Shown piece by piece: positions 17,235 through 25,700 of a stretch of 64,000 nt of DNA. The number at the start of each line of letters is the position of its first letter. The first letter of the stretch is position 1. The notes below the pieces were generated by a model that searched no databases, was not told the DNA's origin, and was given only the letters and a program-made list of their open reading frames with translations. Made by a program: the position numbers and the translations under genes. This DNA comes from Leisingera sp. ANG-M1 (lineage in GTDB: Bacteria; Pseudomonadota; Alphaproteobacteria; Rhodobacterales; Rhodobacteraceae). Location: assembly GCF_000813745.1 (NCBI RefSeq), contig NZ_JWLC01000001.1, positions 1-64,000 on the forward strand, written 5' to 3'.

Positions 17235-17868
17235 GACTAAGCTCCTACAGTTGCAGAGCACTGCCGGTCGCAAGCCCGGATCAATTGCGCTGCTTTTGAT
17301 GAATGGAGGGGTGACCTCCTAGATCATAGAGCTCGATTTTCCTCGGCGTCTTTTCTTGGGGTCGGAGCTAAAGACCAGCAAACAATCAACCACCGCACAC
17401 AATGCGTTTCCATGCCTCGCGAAGAAAACTGCAGCCGCATGGCTCCCAAGTTCCATCGCGCAAGCACTTTACCCCCTGGCACTTTCTGAAGGGGGCGATA
17501 CGATAGCATTTGGGTTTCTACCTGAAGATCAGCGCAAACCCCCATCGAGCATAGCGGCCACAGTGGGACAGAAGCCGGCCAAATAAGTTCTCCGCACTTC
17601 TTCAAGTCCCTAACTGCCGCGCCCCGACGTTATTAAAACTACACGGCAGACTGATTTCGATGTTCGATGACTGTTCTCACGCTATGAGCCGGTCGTAAAG
17701 AAACTACTAATCTAGTAGTTGAAGCCACCTCAACAATTCGCGTGTCCTTTAGCCCACACCACTAAATGTAAGCATCTAGTTCGACATGACTTCATCGCAT
17801 TAACCTAACGCCTCACAATGAAGTGAATTTTGCGCAATTTTTACCAAAAGTTTCAAAGCCAAATGCCG
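17235..17868. other. gene-poor spacer before the tail/lysis block
   Basis: About 630 bp without a gene I can defend. Short open frames exist on both strands near 17,324-17,605 but lack ribosome sites and family resemblance. The last 200 bp are AT-rich and may hold the end of the late transcript. Confidence 0.4.
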
Positions 17869-18780
17869 TTAGGTATTCAAAAAGGCGGTCAGGCTGGACG
17901 TTTCCGCCACCGTGAGCGCCCGATTGATAACGCCATACGCATAGAGCTTTGGACTACCTGGCAGCAGCCGTGCACCTGTATTGATGGTTTGGCCGGAGTT
18001 GATGGTGACGCCGGTTTCATCCGCCCACCATTCGGTGGCATCGCTACCCAGATCCGGAAGTTCCACCTGCAGATAGCCCCCAACCTGATCATCAACCAGA
18101 TACCAAGCCCCGCCCGCTTCTTGTGCTAGCAAGGGCCGGTGATCGTCATCCACCGGCTGCAGGGCATGATGGCCCGGGATGACGCGTGCAGATACGTTGT
18201 CCACCGAGCCCAAGAACCCGTTAGAGCGGAACTGCAGCTCATCGGAAACAGTGCCCGCCTGCAGGATTAGCTCATAGAAACCTGTTGGCGAACTGGCCTC
18301 CCAGACGATGGCACCACCGAGGTAGATCCTCAGGTTCGCTCCGCCAGCCTTCACGGTATCGAAGGTGACCAGGCAGAACTTGCCCTGTGAGCCTGCGAGG
18401 TTCTGTTTTCCCGCGTCGTTCGCGGCGGACAGGTTCAGGACGCCACCGGAGATACTGGCACCATTGTTCATGGTCCAGCTTGCCGAAGTATCGAAAACGC
18501 CGTTAGCCACCATCTCAGCTTCTAGGCCGCTGATGCGCTGGCTGAGGGGGACAACACCTTCTGCAACTCGAATGCCCTGGCTGCCGTCCAGCACCAGCGC
18601 CACAGGGTCACCCGCTCCGGAAACGAATTGTTGGCCGTGAATGTCCCGAAACAAACCGGCCAGCGTGGAAAGGTCCAGCAAACTACCCATGCCACCACCA
18701 GCAAACAATGCGGCCGGGCTGAAGGCACGGCGGCGCCCGCGCATCGCCGCGCCCGTCACAGAAAGGCCGACCCCCAGCAT
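17869..18780 (-). CDS. phage tail tip/receptor-binding-like protein
   Basis: A 303-aa protein at the distal end of the late operon. The middle (MVANGVFDTSASWTMNNGA...SGGVLNLSA) reads like a jelly-roll carbohydrate-binding module and the end contains a LamG-like WYLVDDQVGG...PGSPKLYAYGVINRAL pattern. Position after the tail genes and this sugar-binding look suggest a host-recognition or decoration protein. Its start touches the stop of the next upstream gene. Confidence 0.65.
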   Translation of the reverse strand: MLGVGLSVTGAAMRGRRRAFSPAALFAGGGMGSLLDLSTLAGLFRDIHGQQFVSGAGDPVALVLDGSQGIRVAEGVVPLSQRISGLEAEMVANGVFDTSASWTMNNGASISGGVLNLSAANDAGKQNLAGSQGKFCLVTFDTVKAGGANLRIYLGGAIVWEASSPTGFYELILQAGTVSDELQFRSNGFLGSVDNVSARVIPGHHALQPVDDDHRPLLAQEAGGAWYLVDDQVGGYLQVELPDLGSDATEWWADETGVTINSGQTINTGARLLPGSPKLYAYGVINRALTVAETSSLTAFLNT

Positions 18781-19043
18781 TAGAACCAGCCCACAACGGT
18801 TGCCGTGGTGCCGGTTGCCTCGATGCCCACAGCCGAGAACCCGAAGGTTTCGCCAGCGGTGACAGGGTAAGTGATGATGGTGCCGGCCTCGTCGCGGATC
18901 GAAAGATCCCCGTCCGTCAGCACGCGCAGAACCCGCGGCCGGGTGGACAAATCCTGACCGTCCTGGGGAGTGATTGTAAATTGGCGTCTTGCCGGGCTCT
19001 CAAAGCCGCTGACGCGCCCGGCAAGGGGATTTGCTGGGGGCAT
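18780..19043 (-). CDS. spike base protein, RCAP_Rcc01079-like
   Basis: An 87-aa protein of the short beta-rich type known from Rhodobacterales phages and the Rhodobacter capsulatus element gene Rcc01079. The pattern FTITPQDGQDLSTRPRVLRV, then LSIRDEAGTIITYPVTAG, then ATGTTATVVGWF matches. The ATG at 19,043 directly precedes the conserved part. A relative lies among the head genes at 31,918. Confidence 0.75.
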   Translation of the reverse strand: MPPANPLAGRVSGFESPARRQFTITPQDGQDLSTRPRVLRVLTDGDLSIRDEAGTIITYPVTAGETFGFSAVGIEATGTTATVVGWF

Positions 19044-19107
19044 GGGTCTATCCTTTTGATGGGAGGTGTGGTGCGGGCACCTTTGGCGCCCGCTGGGGCG
19101 TTCCAGG

Positions 19108-19455
19108 TTAGGATTGAGGCTCCGGCAAGATCTGCTCCAGCTTGGCCCTGGCGATGTTCCTGAGAACCGCGTTCTCGGGCCTGAGCGCATTCAAGGCGTC
19201 TGGCACAGAGTTGCCGGCATAGCTGATTGCCGCCTCGATTATCGCCTCTCTTCCGGCGCTCGCCTTGTGTCTGAGCGCGGCCTGCAAACCGGTCATAAGC
19301 GCGCTGTGAAGGGCCTCGCGGTGCTTGGCCTCGATCTCGATGCCGAACCGCTTTTTCGCAGCCATGGCAGCTGCGCCGATAAGGCTTGCCAGGACAAGGC
19401 CGACTGCCTCCAGCAGGTACGGCATGAATAGCGGCAGAAGATCATTCCAGTTCAT
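19108..19455 (-). CDS. holin-like or lysis-associated membrane protein
   Basis: A 115-aa protein with one or two N-terminal membrane helices (LLPLFMPYLLEAVGLVLASLIGAAAM) and a charged helical C-terminus (KHREALHSALMTGLQAALRHK). It follows the endolysin gene by 15 bp. Size and layout suit a class II holin or a lysis regulator; the choice is not decided by the sequence. Confidence 0.65.
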   Translation of the reverse strand: MNWNDLLPLFMPYLLEAVGLVLASLIGAAAMAAKKRFGIEIEAKHREALHSALMTGLQAALRHKASAGREAIIEAAISYAGNSVPDALNALRPENAVLRNIARAKLEQILPEPQS

Positions 19456-19470
19456 GGTTCTTTCCTTTCA

Positions 19471-20202
19471 TCAGGCTTCATTGGTGGAGAGAATTGCGCC
19501 ACTGGCATCAAGCAGCGGCAGCGGGCGCTGGTAGGCAGCCGGCCACGCCTTGGGCCAGCGCAGGGCCAGCAGGCGGCTTGCGGCTATCCAGCTATCTCGG
19601 ACGGAATCGGACTGATTGCCGCCGCGGATCAGGTACCGGTTGCGGACCGGGTCATAGCCAACCGCGAAGCCGACGTGTCCGCCCTTGCCACGGGTAAAGC
19701 TGGCCACGGCGCCATAGACCTTGCCGCATTCGATCCCGAAATGAGCGAAGTTGCGCGCCCAGTACGGATTGCTCTCCAGGCCATCCGGCAGCGGCTCGCC
19801 CGGAAGCGCCAGCTCAAGAGCGGTGATTGCGGCGTCACCGCACCATGGATAAACTGCCGGATCGCCCAGGGTGGAGCCATCCGAGGCCAACCATTCGCGC
19901 AGGGCAGCATTGTCCCGGTCTTCATGCAGGCCCATCACCTTGCCAATTTCCACCAGCCAGGGTGGTTCCGGCGCGGTATCCGGGCCGAACCGGCGCGGTG
20001 CCAGCTCTTCCGCGGCGGCGGCCAGCCGCTCCAGTGTGATCGGACCAACATAGAACCGGGCGCGAAGCCCCTGCCCTCGCTTGAATTCGATCACCGCAGC
20101 CTGCGTTTTCGGCCCGGCGATGCCATCGATCGCACCGGTGTAAAGGCCGAGCGTCTTCAGCGCGCGCTGCAGCCAGCGCACGTCATAGCTATGCAATTTC
20201 AT
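19471..20202 (-). CDS. endolysin: peptidoglycan-binding plus NlpC/P60-like (TIGR02594-type) peptidase
   Basis: A 243-aa lysin. Residues 1-65 are a peptidoglycan-binding domain (VRWLQRALKTLGLYTGAIDGIAGPKT). The catalytic part follows, with Cys121 in YPWCGDAA and His174 in GGHVGFAVG, as in TIGR02594-type cysteine peptidases of phages. There is no signal peptide, so it needs a holin, which its neighbours can supply. Confidence 0.9.
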   Translation of the reverse strand: MKLHSYDVRWLQRALKTLGLYTGAIDGIAGPKTQAAVIEFKRGQGLRARFYVGPITLERLAAAAEELAPRRFGPDTAPEPPWLVEIGKVMGLHEDRDNAALREWLASDGSTLGDPAVYPWCGDAAITALELALPGEPLPDGLESNPYWARNFAHFGIECGKVYGAVASFTRGKGGHVGFAVGYDPVRNRYLIRGGNQSDSVRDSWIAASRLLALRWPKAWPAAYQRPLPLLDASGAILSTNEA

Positions 20203-20220
20203 GGGATTTCCTTTCGGAAG

Positions 20221-20322
20221 CTAGAGCTGCGCCAGAACGGCCCCAAGGATGCCGAGCCAAACCAGCAGTGAGAGCGCCACACGAAAGCGGCGCCAAGTCT
20301 TTGTTCGGAAGAAGCGGTTCAT
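20221..20322 (-). CDS. 33-aa single-helix membrane protein in the lysis cassette
   Basis: A very short frame beginning MNRFFRTKTWRRFRVALSL: a basic N-terminus followed by one membrane helix. Its ATG overlaps the stop of the upstream holin-like gene (ATGA), and its stop is 18 bp before the endolysin start. The tight coupling supports it as real; it could be a second holin/antiholin or a pinholin-type peptide. Confidence 0.5.
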   Translation of the reverse strand: MNRFFRTKTWRRFRVALSLLVWLGILGAVLAQL

Positions 20323-20684
20323 GAGCCCGCCCCCATCAAGCGCCTCAACAGGAGGATGACAGGGCCGCGGAACCGGCTGAACGCATCATGCGCCACATAG
20401 GCGGCCAGGAAGGCGATGATCAGCGTCAGCGCCGGGTATTGAACCTCGAACCGAGCCTCTAGCCAATGGGCCACCATGGGGCCGCCCAGAACGCCGATCA
20501 GAAGGTTAAACACCGCCACCGCCACCGCGGGCCGGAAGCGCAGTTCTTCCCCCTCCAGCAGCGCCAGCGTCACGCCGAGGAACGCCACGACCACCACCGC
20601 CCAGTTGGTTCCGTACTGAGCCAGCCAGCCGCCAGCCACGCCAAAGAACCCCGCCAGCGCGGAGCCGAAGCTTTCGAATTTCAT
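20319..20684 (-). CDS. holin-like protein with three to four membrane helices
   Basis: A 121-aa hydrophobic protein with segments WAVVVVAFLGVTLALL, VAVAVFNLLIGVLGGPMVAHWL and ALTLIIAFLAAYVAH. Position immediately before the small membrane frame and the endolysin makes a class I-type phage holin the best reading. It ends in a basic tail (RFRGPVILLLRRL). Confidence 0.75.
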   Translation of the reverse strand: MKFESFGSALAGFFGVAGGWLAQYGTNWAVVVVAFLGVTLALLEGEELRFRPAVAVAVFNLLIGVLGGPMVAHWLEARFEVQYPALTLIIAFLAAYVAHDAFSRFRGPVILLLRRLMGAGS

Positions 20685-20698
20685 GAGATCACCTGTCC

Positions 20699-21307
20699 TC
20701 AGAATTCCCCGGCCAGCTCAGCCACGCCGGGCGGCACGTCCGGCCAGTTTCCGTCCGTCTTGGCCGCACGCATGGCGTGGATCCAGGCAAGCCCGGCGCG
20801 GTAAGTGGCCATCTGTGCATCATCCAGAACGCCGGCGCCTGCAGCGGCAGCCAGGTTCATTTGGGCCGTTTGGTCCACCACCGCGAAGATCCGGGCACGG
20901 CACTCCGCCTTGCGCTCAGCTGCCAGAACAGCAGCCGCAGCCGCTGCATTGGCTTCAGCTGTGACAACCTGTGCCCAGTCAATGGCGCCCTCCTGCGGTG
21001 CTTCCACTTCCTCGCCCTCAAAGCCTGCCAGCGGGCCGTCCTCTGCCGTCTCAACCGGCTGCGGGAACCGCGTCTCTTCAGGTGCATCAGAGCCGTGCGG
21101 CAGGCAGAGCGTCAGGCAAACGGCTCCGCCGGCGTTCTCCACATCCGACGCCAGCCATTCGCAGCCCACCGCAGCCTGCGGCAGAGAGGCGCCGTCCGGT
21201 AGCGCTGTGAAGTCAAACACCTCGCCATTGATGACCAGGGCACTGCCCTGCTTGGCCACGGCCAGCGCCGCGTCCCGGCGAACCGGGGTCCAGTTGATCT
21301 TGAACAT
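20699..21307 (-). CDS. tail-associated phage protein, possibly tail fibre assembly
   Basis: A 202-aa acidic protein. The N-terminal half (FKINWTPVRRDAALAVAKQG...GEVFDFTALPDG) and the alanine-rich helix VTAEANAAAAAAVLAAERKAE recall phage proteins encoded next to tail fibres. It is 12 bp downstream of the short fibre gene. Function is inferred from position. Confidence 0.6.
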   Translation of the reverse strand: MFKINWTPVRRDAALAVAKQGSALVINGEVFDFTALPDGASLPQAAVGCEWLASDVENAGGAVCLTLCLPHGSDAPEETRFPQPVETAEDGPLAGFEGEEVEAPQEGAIDWAQVVTAEANAAAAAAVLAAERKAECRARIFAVVDQTAQMNLAAAAGAGVLDDAQMATYRAGLAWIHAMRAAKTDGNWPDVPPGVAELAGEF

Positions 21308-21319
21308 GGAGGGGCTCCT

Positions 21320-21805
21320 TTAGAACCAGCGGCCTGCGGCCAGCAGCGCACAGTTGTTGGATTGACGGGCGCCGCTGCCATCAAGGCAGTTGAAGTCAAC
21401 GTAGCTTGTGGTGCTGGCGGGCGGCGCAACCACCCCGATCCGCACCAGCCCGGAAATCGGTGTGACGAAGGCTTGCGGTGCCGCGGCGAAGCTGGCGGGA
21501 AACGTCCAGCGTGTGTCGCCGCCGGTGCCGGCCGCCAGGCGATGCGTGCAGATCTGCGTGCCGTCCGCAAGCCGGACATACTCGCCGTTTGCGTTGCTGC
21601 CCCGCTCGAGTAAATCGCCGGTAGGGTTGCCGCCGCTCTGCGAAACGGTCCCGAGGACGGAGAAGAAATCCGCAGCACTCAGCCCTTGCAGGTAGTTCGG
21701 CATGGTGAGGAAGCACCATGTGAACGCATCAAGCACCCGCTGATTGAAACTGTCCGGCTGGTTCAGATCCGGCGCGGCCGGAGTGACAGGGAAATCAAGC
21801 CCCAT
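21320..21805 (-). CDS. short tail fibre-like protein
   Basis: A 161-aa protein whose C-terminal half (TRWTFPASFAAAPQAFVTP...YVDFNCLDGSGARQSNNCALLAAGRWF) is like the tip domains of phage tail fibres. The ATG overlaps the end of the preceding gene by 11 bp. Probably involved in adsorption. Confidence 0.65.
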   Translation of the reverse strand: MGLDFPVTPAAPDLNQPDSFNQRVLDAFTWCFLTMPNYLQGLSAADFFSVLGTVSQSGGNPTGDLLERGSNANGEYVRLADGTQICTHRLAAGTGGDTRWTFPASFAAAPQAFVTPISGLVRIGVVAPPASTTSYVDFNCLDGSGARQSNNCALLAAGRWF

Positions 21806-22706
21806 AGGTAGCTCCCAGAATTTTGAGGTTCATATCGGAGGTGGAAGGGCCGGAAAGGACGGTGGAAAGCCTTTCATAGCGGCCATAGACGGTGGTGCCG
21901 TAGTCATTCCCGCCGGTGGTGAAATAGTAGAGGGCAAACTGGGCGCGGATGGAGTTCAGCCGCCGCTTGATGCGGCCGGCATCGGAGGTTTGAACCGCCA
22001 CAGGAAAATCAGTGATATCCCGGTATCCCCGTTCCACAATGTCAACGTTGCCGAACTGGTCCTCGTTGAAGTCGCTGAAATCCTCGGTTCCGACTTCGGT
22101 ATCATAGAGCGCGGTCCCGATCTGGAGCACATCGCCGAGCACCACCTCGGAAACCTCAGCCTGGCCGGAGCCATCGCCGATCAGGATCTCGATCTGATTG
22201 CCCGGCTGGCAGATGATATCCTCGAAGATGGCGAATTCCCGGGTGTCCGGAGGGACAAGCACCATGGTCAGCGCATCGATCATCTCGCCGTAATCCGCGA
22301 GCATCTGGGTACGCTCTACCAGGGTATCGCCTTCCTGGTTCCTCACCTTGACGGTGGCCGAGGCCGCCTTTGCGCCAACAAGCCCCACAGCCCGGACCAG
22401 AGACGCCGGCTCCACCACGAACTTGATCTGGCCCGCCTTGGTGGTCGGAGCCGACAGGCGGCGGTCAAAGGCCCGCCATCCGTTAGTTGCGCCGACCTCA
22501 AGCCAGCTCGCCGGGCTCGTCAGCGGGTCCGCCCCGGAGTTGCTGGCAACGGCGGATTCAAACACCTTGTGCTCAGCCGAAATGATGACCCGATCCCCGA
22601 GATTGTAGGGCGTGCCCGCATCCCATTCCGGGCCATCATCTTCCGGCACATTGGTGCTGATCAGCAAGGCCTCCGTCACGGTGACCGGAACAATTGCCCT
22701 CAGCAT
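21795..22706 (-). CDS. distal tail / baseplate protein
   Basis: A 303-aa protein that begins MLRAIVPVTVTEALLISTNVPEDD and contains a short WDAGTPYNLGDRVIIS segment, like the carbohydrate-binding or tail modules that read 'Y..G..V'. It directly follows the tape measure gene, the usual place of the distal tail protein and tail hub. No enzymatic motif is seen. Confidence 0.65.
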   Translation of the reverse strand: MLRAIVPVTVTEALLISTNVPEDDGPEWDAGTPYNLGDRVIISAEHKVFESAVASNSGADPLTSPASWLEVGATNGWRAFDRRLSAPTTKAGQIKFVVEPASLVRAVGLVGAKAASATVKVRNQEGDTLVERTQMLADYGEMIDALTMVLVPPDTREFAIFEDIICQPGNQIEILIGDGSGQAEVSEVVLGDVLQIGTALYDTEVGTEDFSDFNEDQFGNVDIVERGYRDITDFPVAVQTSDAGRIKRRLNSIRAQFALYYFTTGGNDYGTTVYGRYERLSTVLSGPSTSDMNLKILGATYGA

Positions 22707-25700
22707 TACGCCTGCTCCTCCTGGATTTTGACGCCAACAACATCCTGCTTCTGCGCAAGCCGCTTGATCTCCTGGGCTTCCCGAAGCTTCTGGAAATCGG
22801 CGCGCTGCTTGTCTTTCCGAAGGGCCGCCACCTCTTTCCTGAGTTCAGCCAGCTCCTTCACAACCTCCCGGTTGTCGAGCATCGCCTTGGTGTCAGCCGG
22901 GTTGTAGATCCGGGAGGGTGCAACCAGCTCAATGTCGTTTTCACCCACGCGGGCAAAGCCGCCGCGGTGGGTGCCACCATTTGCGAACGCAGGAATTCCG
23001 CCGTGATCGATGACTAGCTGCCGCAGATCATCAATGCTGGTGAGACCGTTATCGATCAGTGCGTTTTGCGGGGTAATGATCTGGCCGATCAGCTCCCGAA
23101 CCGTGCCGCCTTTGACGCCAAAGGTCTTCCTGAGGTCATCCATCAGCGGGCCGAACCCTGCCGCGCCTGATGCCTCAATGCCGCCTTGCGGACCGGCAAT
23201 GCGCCCGAGGTCATCAAGAGTAAACCCGGAGCCCAGGTACTTGATGGAGTGGCGGGCGTAGATCGCTTCAAGCTGATCCTGAAGCGCTGCAGCATCGCCC
23301 TGGTGCCCGGCAAGCACCCCGGCCAGCTCCTGGCCGCGGACCTGAGCGTTCGCAACCGTGATCGCATCAGCGCGCTGCTGGCGGTCGGCATCAACCGCAT
23401 CCCGCAGTTCGCCCAGCATTTCGTGCAGACGGTTCATCGGGCTGACCAGATCCTGCACCCCGTCCGACAGGCCTTTGAACGCCTGGTCCGTGGTCAGGGA
23501 GATACCGCCGTCAAATGTGAGCTTGCCGGACCCATTGGTCCCGATCAGATCTTGGATGCGGTTCAGCTTGTTGATGGTCTTGCCGCTGTCCCCTTTGAGA
23601 GCCACGTTCACCCGGCGGGTGAGGGTTGCGTTCCGCGTCAGCACCATGGAGCGGGTATCTGCATCCAGATCCCTGATCAGGTTCAGATTCAGATTACGCT
23701 GCAAGTCGGCGGAGGTTTGAAGCGCCAGCTTCTTTGTGCGCTTATCAAGGTCATTTCGCAGCACAAAATCCAGCGTTGCCACATGTTCAGAGGCGGCATT
23801 GGTGGCGATCCACTTGTCGGCCGGGCTCAGCTCATCATTGCGGATGACAAAATCCAGCGTGGTCCGCAGACCAGCGTCCGCGCTATCGACCAGCCGTTGC
23901 ACCCAGCGCGGGGCATCATCCGCCAAAGACACGGCCACATCGAGGCGGCCCACCAGGTCGTCATAGCTGAAGGCCTCAGCATTCTTGATGGCATCTTCCA
24001 GCGCCCCCAGGGAGGTTTGGAACGCCTCCACGGTGCCGTCCCAGTTTTCTGTGAGAGCCTGCACGCCATCGCCGAGCTCGGCCACCTGATCACCGGTCAG
24101 CCCCTCCAGCTGCAGGAACTTGCCCAGGTTTGTCAGCACATCGATCTGCTGCTCGTAAAGGCCGCGCAACACATCATCATTGGCGCCCTCCAGGTCGGCG
24201 ATACCGGCCAGGAAACCCACCTGCCCCTGCACCTGCGCAGCAATCCTGCGGTACTCAAGCGAGGTGGAAGCGTTCGACCGGGCGCTTTCCAGATAGGCCT
24301 TTGCCAGCGCCGGAATGTCCCGGGCCGCTTCAACGTCCCCGCCGCGTGCCAGGTCAAAGGCCGTCTCAAACCGGCCCTGGTTTACCCGCAGGGCCTGGCT
24401 TGCGCTGGCCGAGGTCAGATCGGTGTTCAGCAGGTCGGACAGGAAGTCGCGCAAGGTGTTTGCCGTCCGGTACCACAGGTTGGCCGACTGCTCCGCGAGC
24501 CTCTCCCTCTCACGCGCAGCATCAATCTGCAGGCCGAGCTCCCCACCAATGTCATTCACCATGGACTGCATCGCGGCGGTGAACTGCTGCACATCCGGCA
24601 GAACCTGCGCCAGGCCAGCGGACAGGTTGAGCAGGTCGGCATAAAGCGCCCGGCCCGATTCACTAGTCAGATCGAGGCCCTCAACCACCCGCCGGAATTC
24701 GGCGCGGCTCTTGGGCATGACAATGCCCAGCTCGTTGAACTGGCTTTCCACCTGCTCCATGGCCCGGCGCTGCAGTGTTTCCGCCTTTTCCGCTTCGGCG
24801 TAGAAGGCCGAGAAATAGGCATTGGCCGCCGCTTGCATCTGCTCTGCGCCGCCGAACTCGTCAACCAGATCCGCTGCCACCTGGCCGCCAGCAACACTGG
24901 TCTGAAAGGCTGTTGCGCCGAGCAGATCCATGATGTCGTTGACGGCCATCAGCCCGCCCGCCAGGCGCGACAGGGTTTCGGAAGCAGTTTCCCCGGTTTC
25001 AACCACTTCCTGCCCAGACAGGATCAGCTCTGCCATCTGGTCGGTGACAAGCCCGAGCTGCGCTTCCAGTTCCTCCTGGATCTCCTCCTGATCTTTGCCA
25101 TTGGTCCAGATCTTGAACTCCTGGCCGGTTACATCCCGGATGCCGTCAGAGCTGAGCCCCAGCGCCCCCGCCATCTGTTCCAGGTTCGCGATCTGCTCCG
25201 CCATGGCCGCATCAAGGGCGGCATCCATTTCCGGCGAAATGGCCCGAGTGTTCCACCGGTCCGAACGGAACAGGCCGCCCTTGTAGTAGTCAAACTCGCC
25301 TCCGTAGAAGCCGTCCCCGCTGAACGTGCCGTCGATGCCGGAACCCTTGTACTTGCGGGAGAAGGCGCTTTTCAGGAGTGAGGCTGCGCCAACGATGATG
25401 CCAAGAGCAGGCAGAGCCGCGCCTAACGCCCCGGCCGAAAGCCCGACACTGCCGCCAGCCAACCCGCCAAGAGTTGCGAAGGAGGCGCCAAGGCCGCCGC
25501 CGCTGAGAATGCCGCCCAGGCCAGAAGCAAAGCCGCTGAGCAGCCCGCCGCCGCCAACCAGGTTCGCTGCGCCGCCCGCGAGATTCAGGAGGCCGCCGCC
25601 TCTGCCAACCGCGGCGCCTGCCGCTTGTACGGCACCGCCCGTCACACCGCCGAAACCAAGCCCGATCATGATCTGGTTCCGGGCCGCCATCGCGATCATC

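Noticed and set aside
17324-17605. Opposed short frames on both strands.
   Set aside because: Neither has a convincing start or family resemblance; likely degraded DNA.
23186-25381. A 731-codon open frame on the plus strand.
   Set aside because: It is exactly antisense to the tape measure gene and has the odd composition typical of GC-rich shadow frames. The same holds for long plus frames near 4,426-5,709 and 32,025-33,806.
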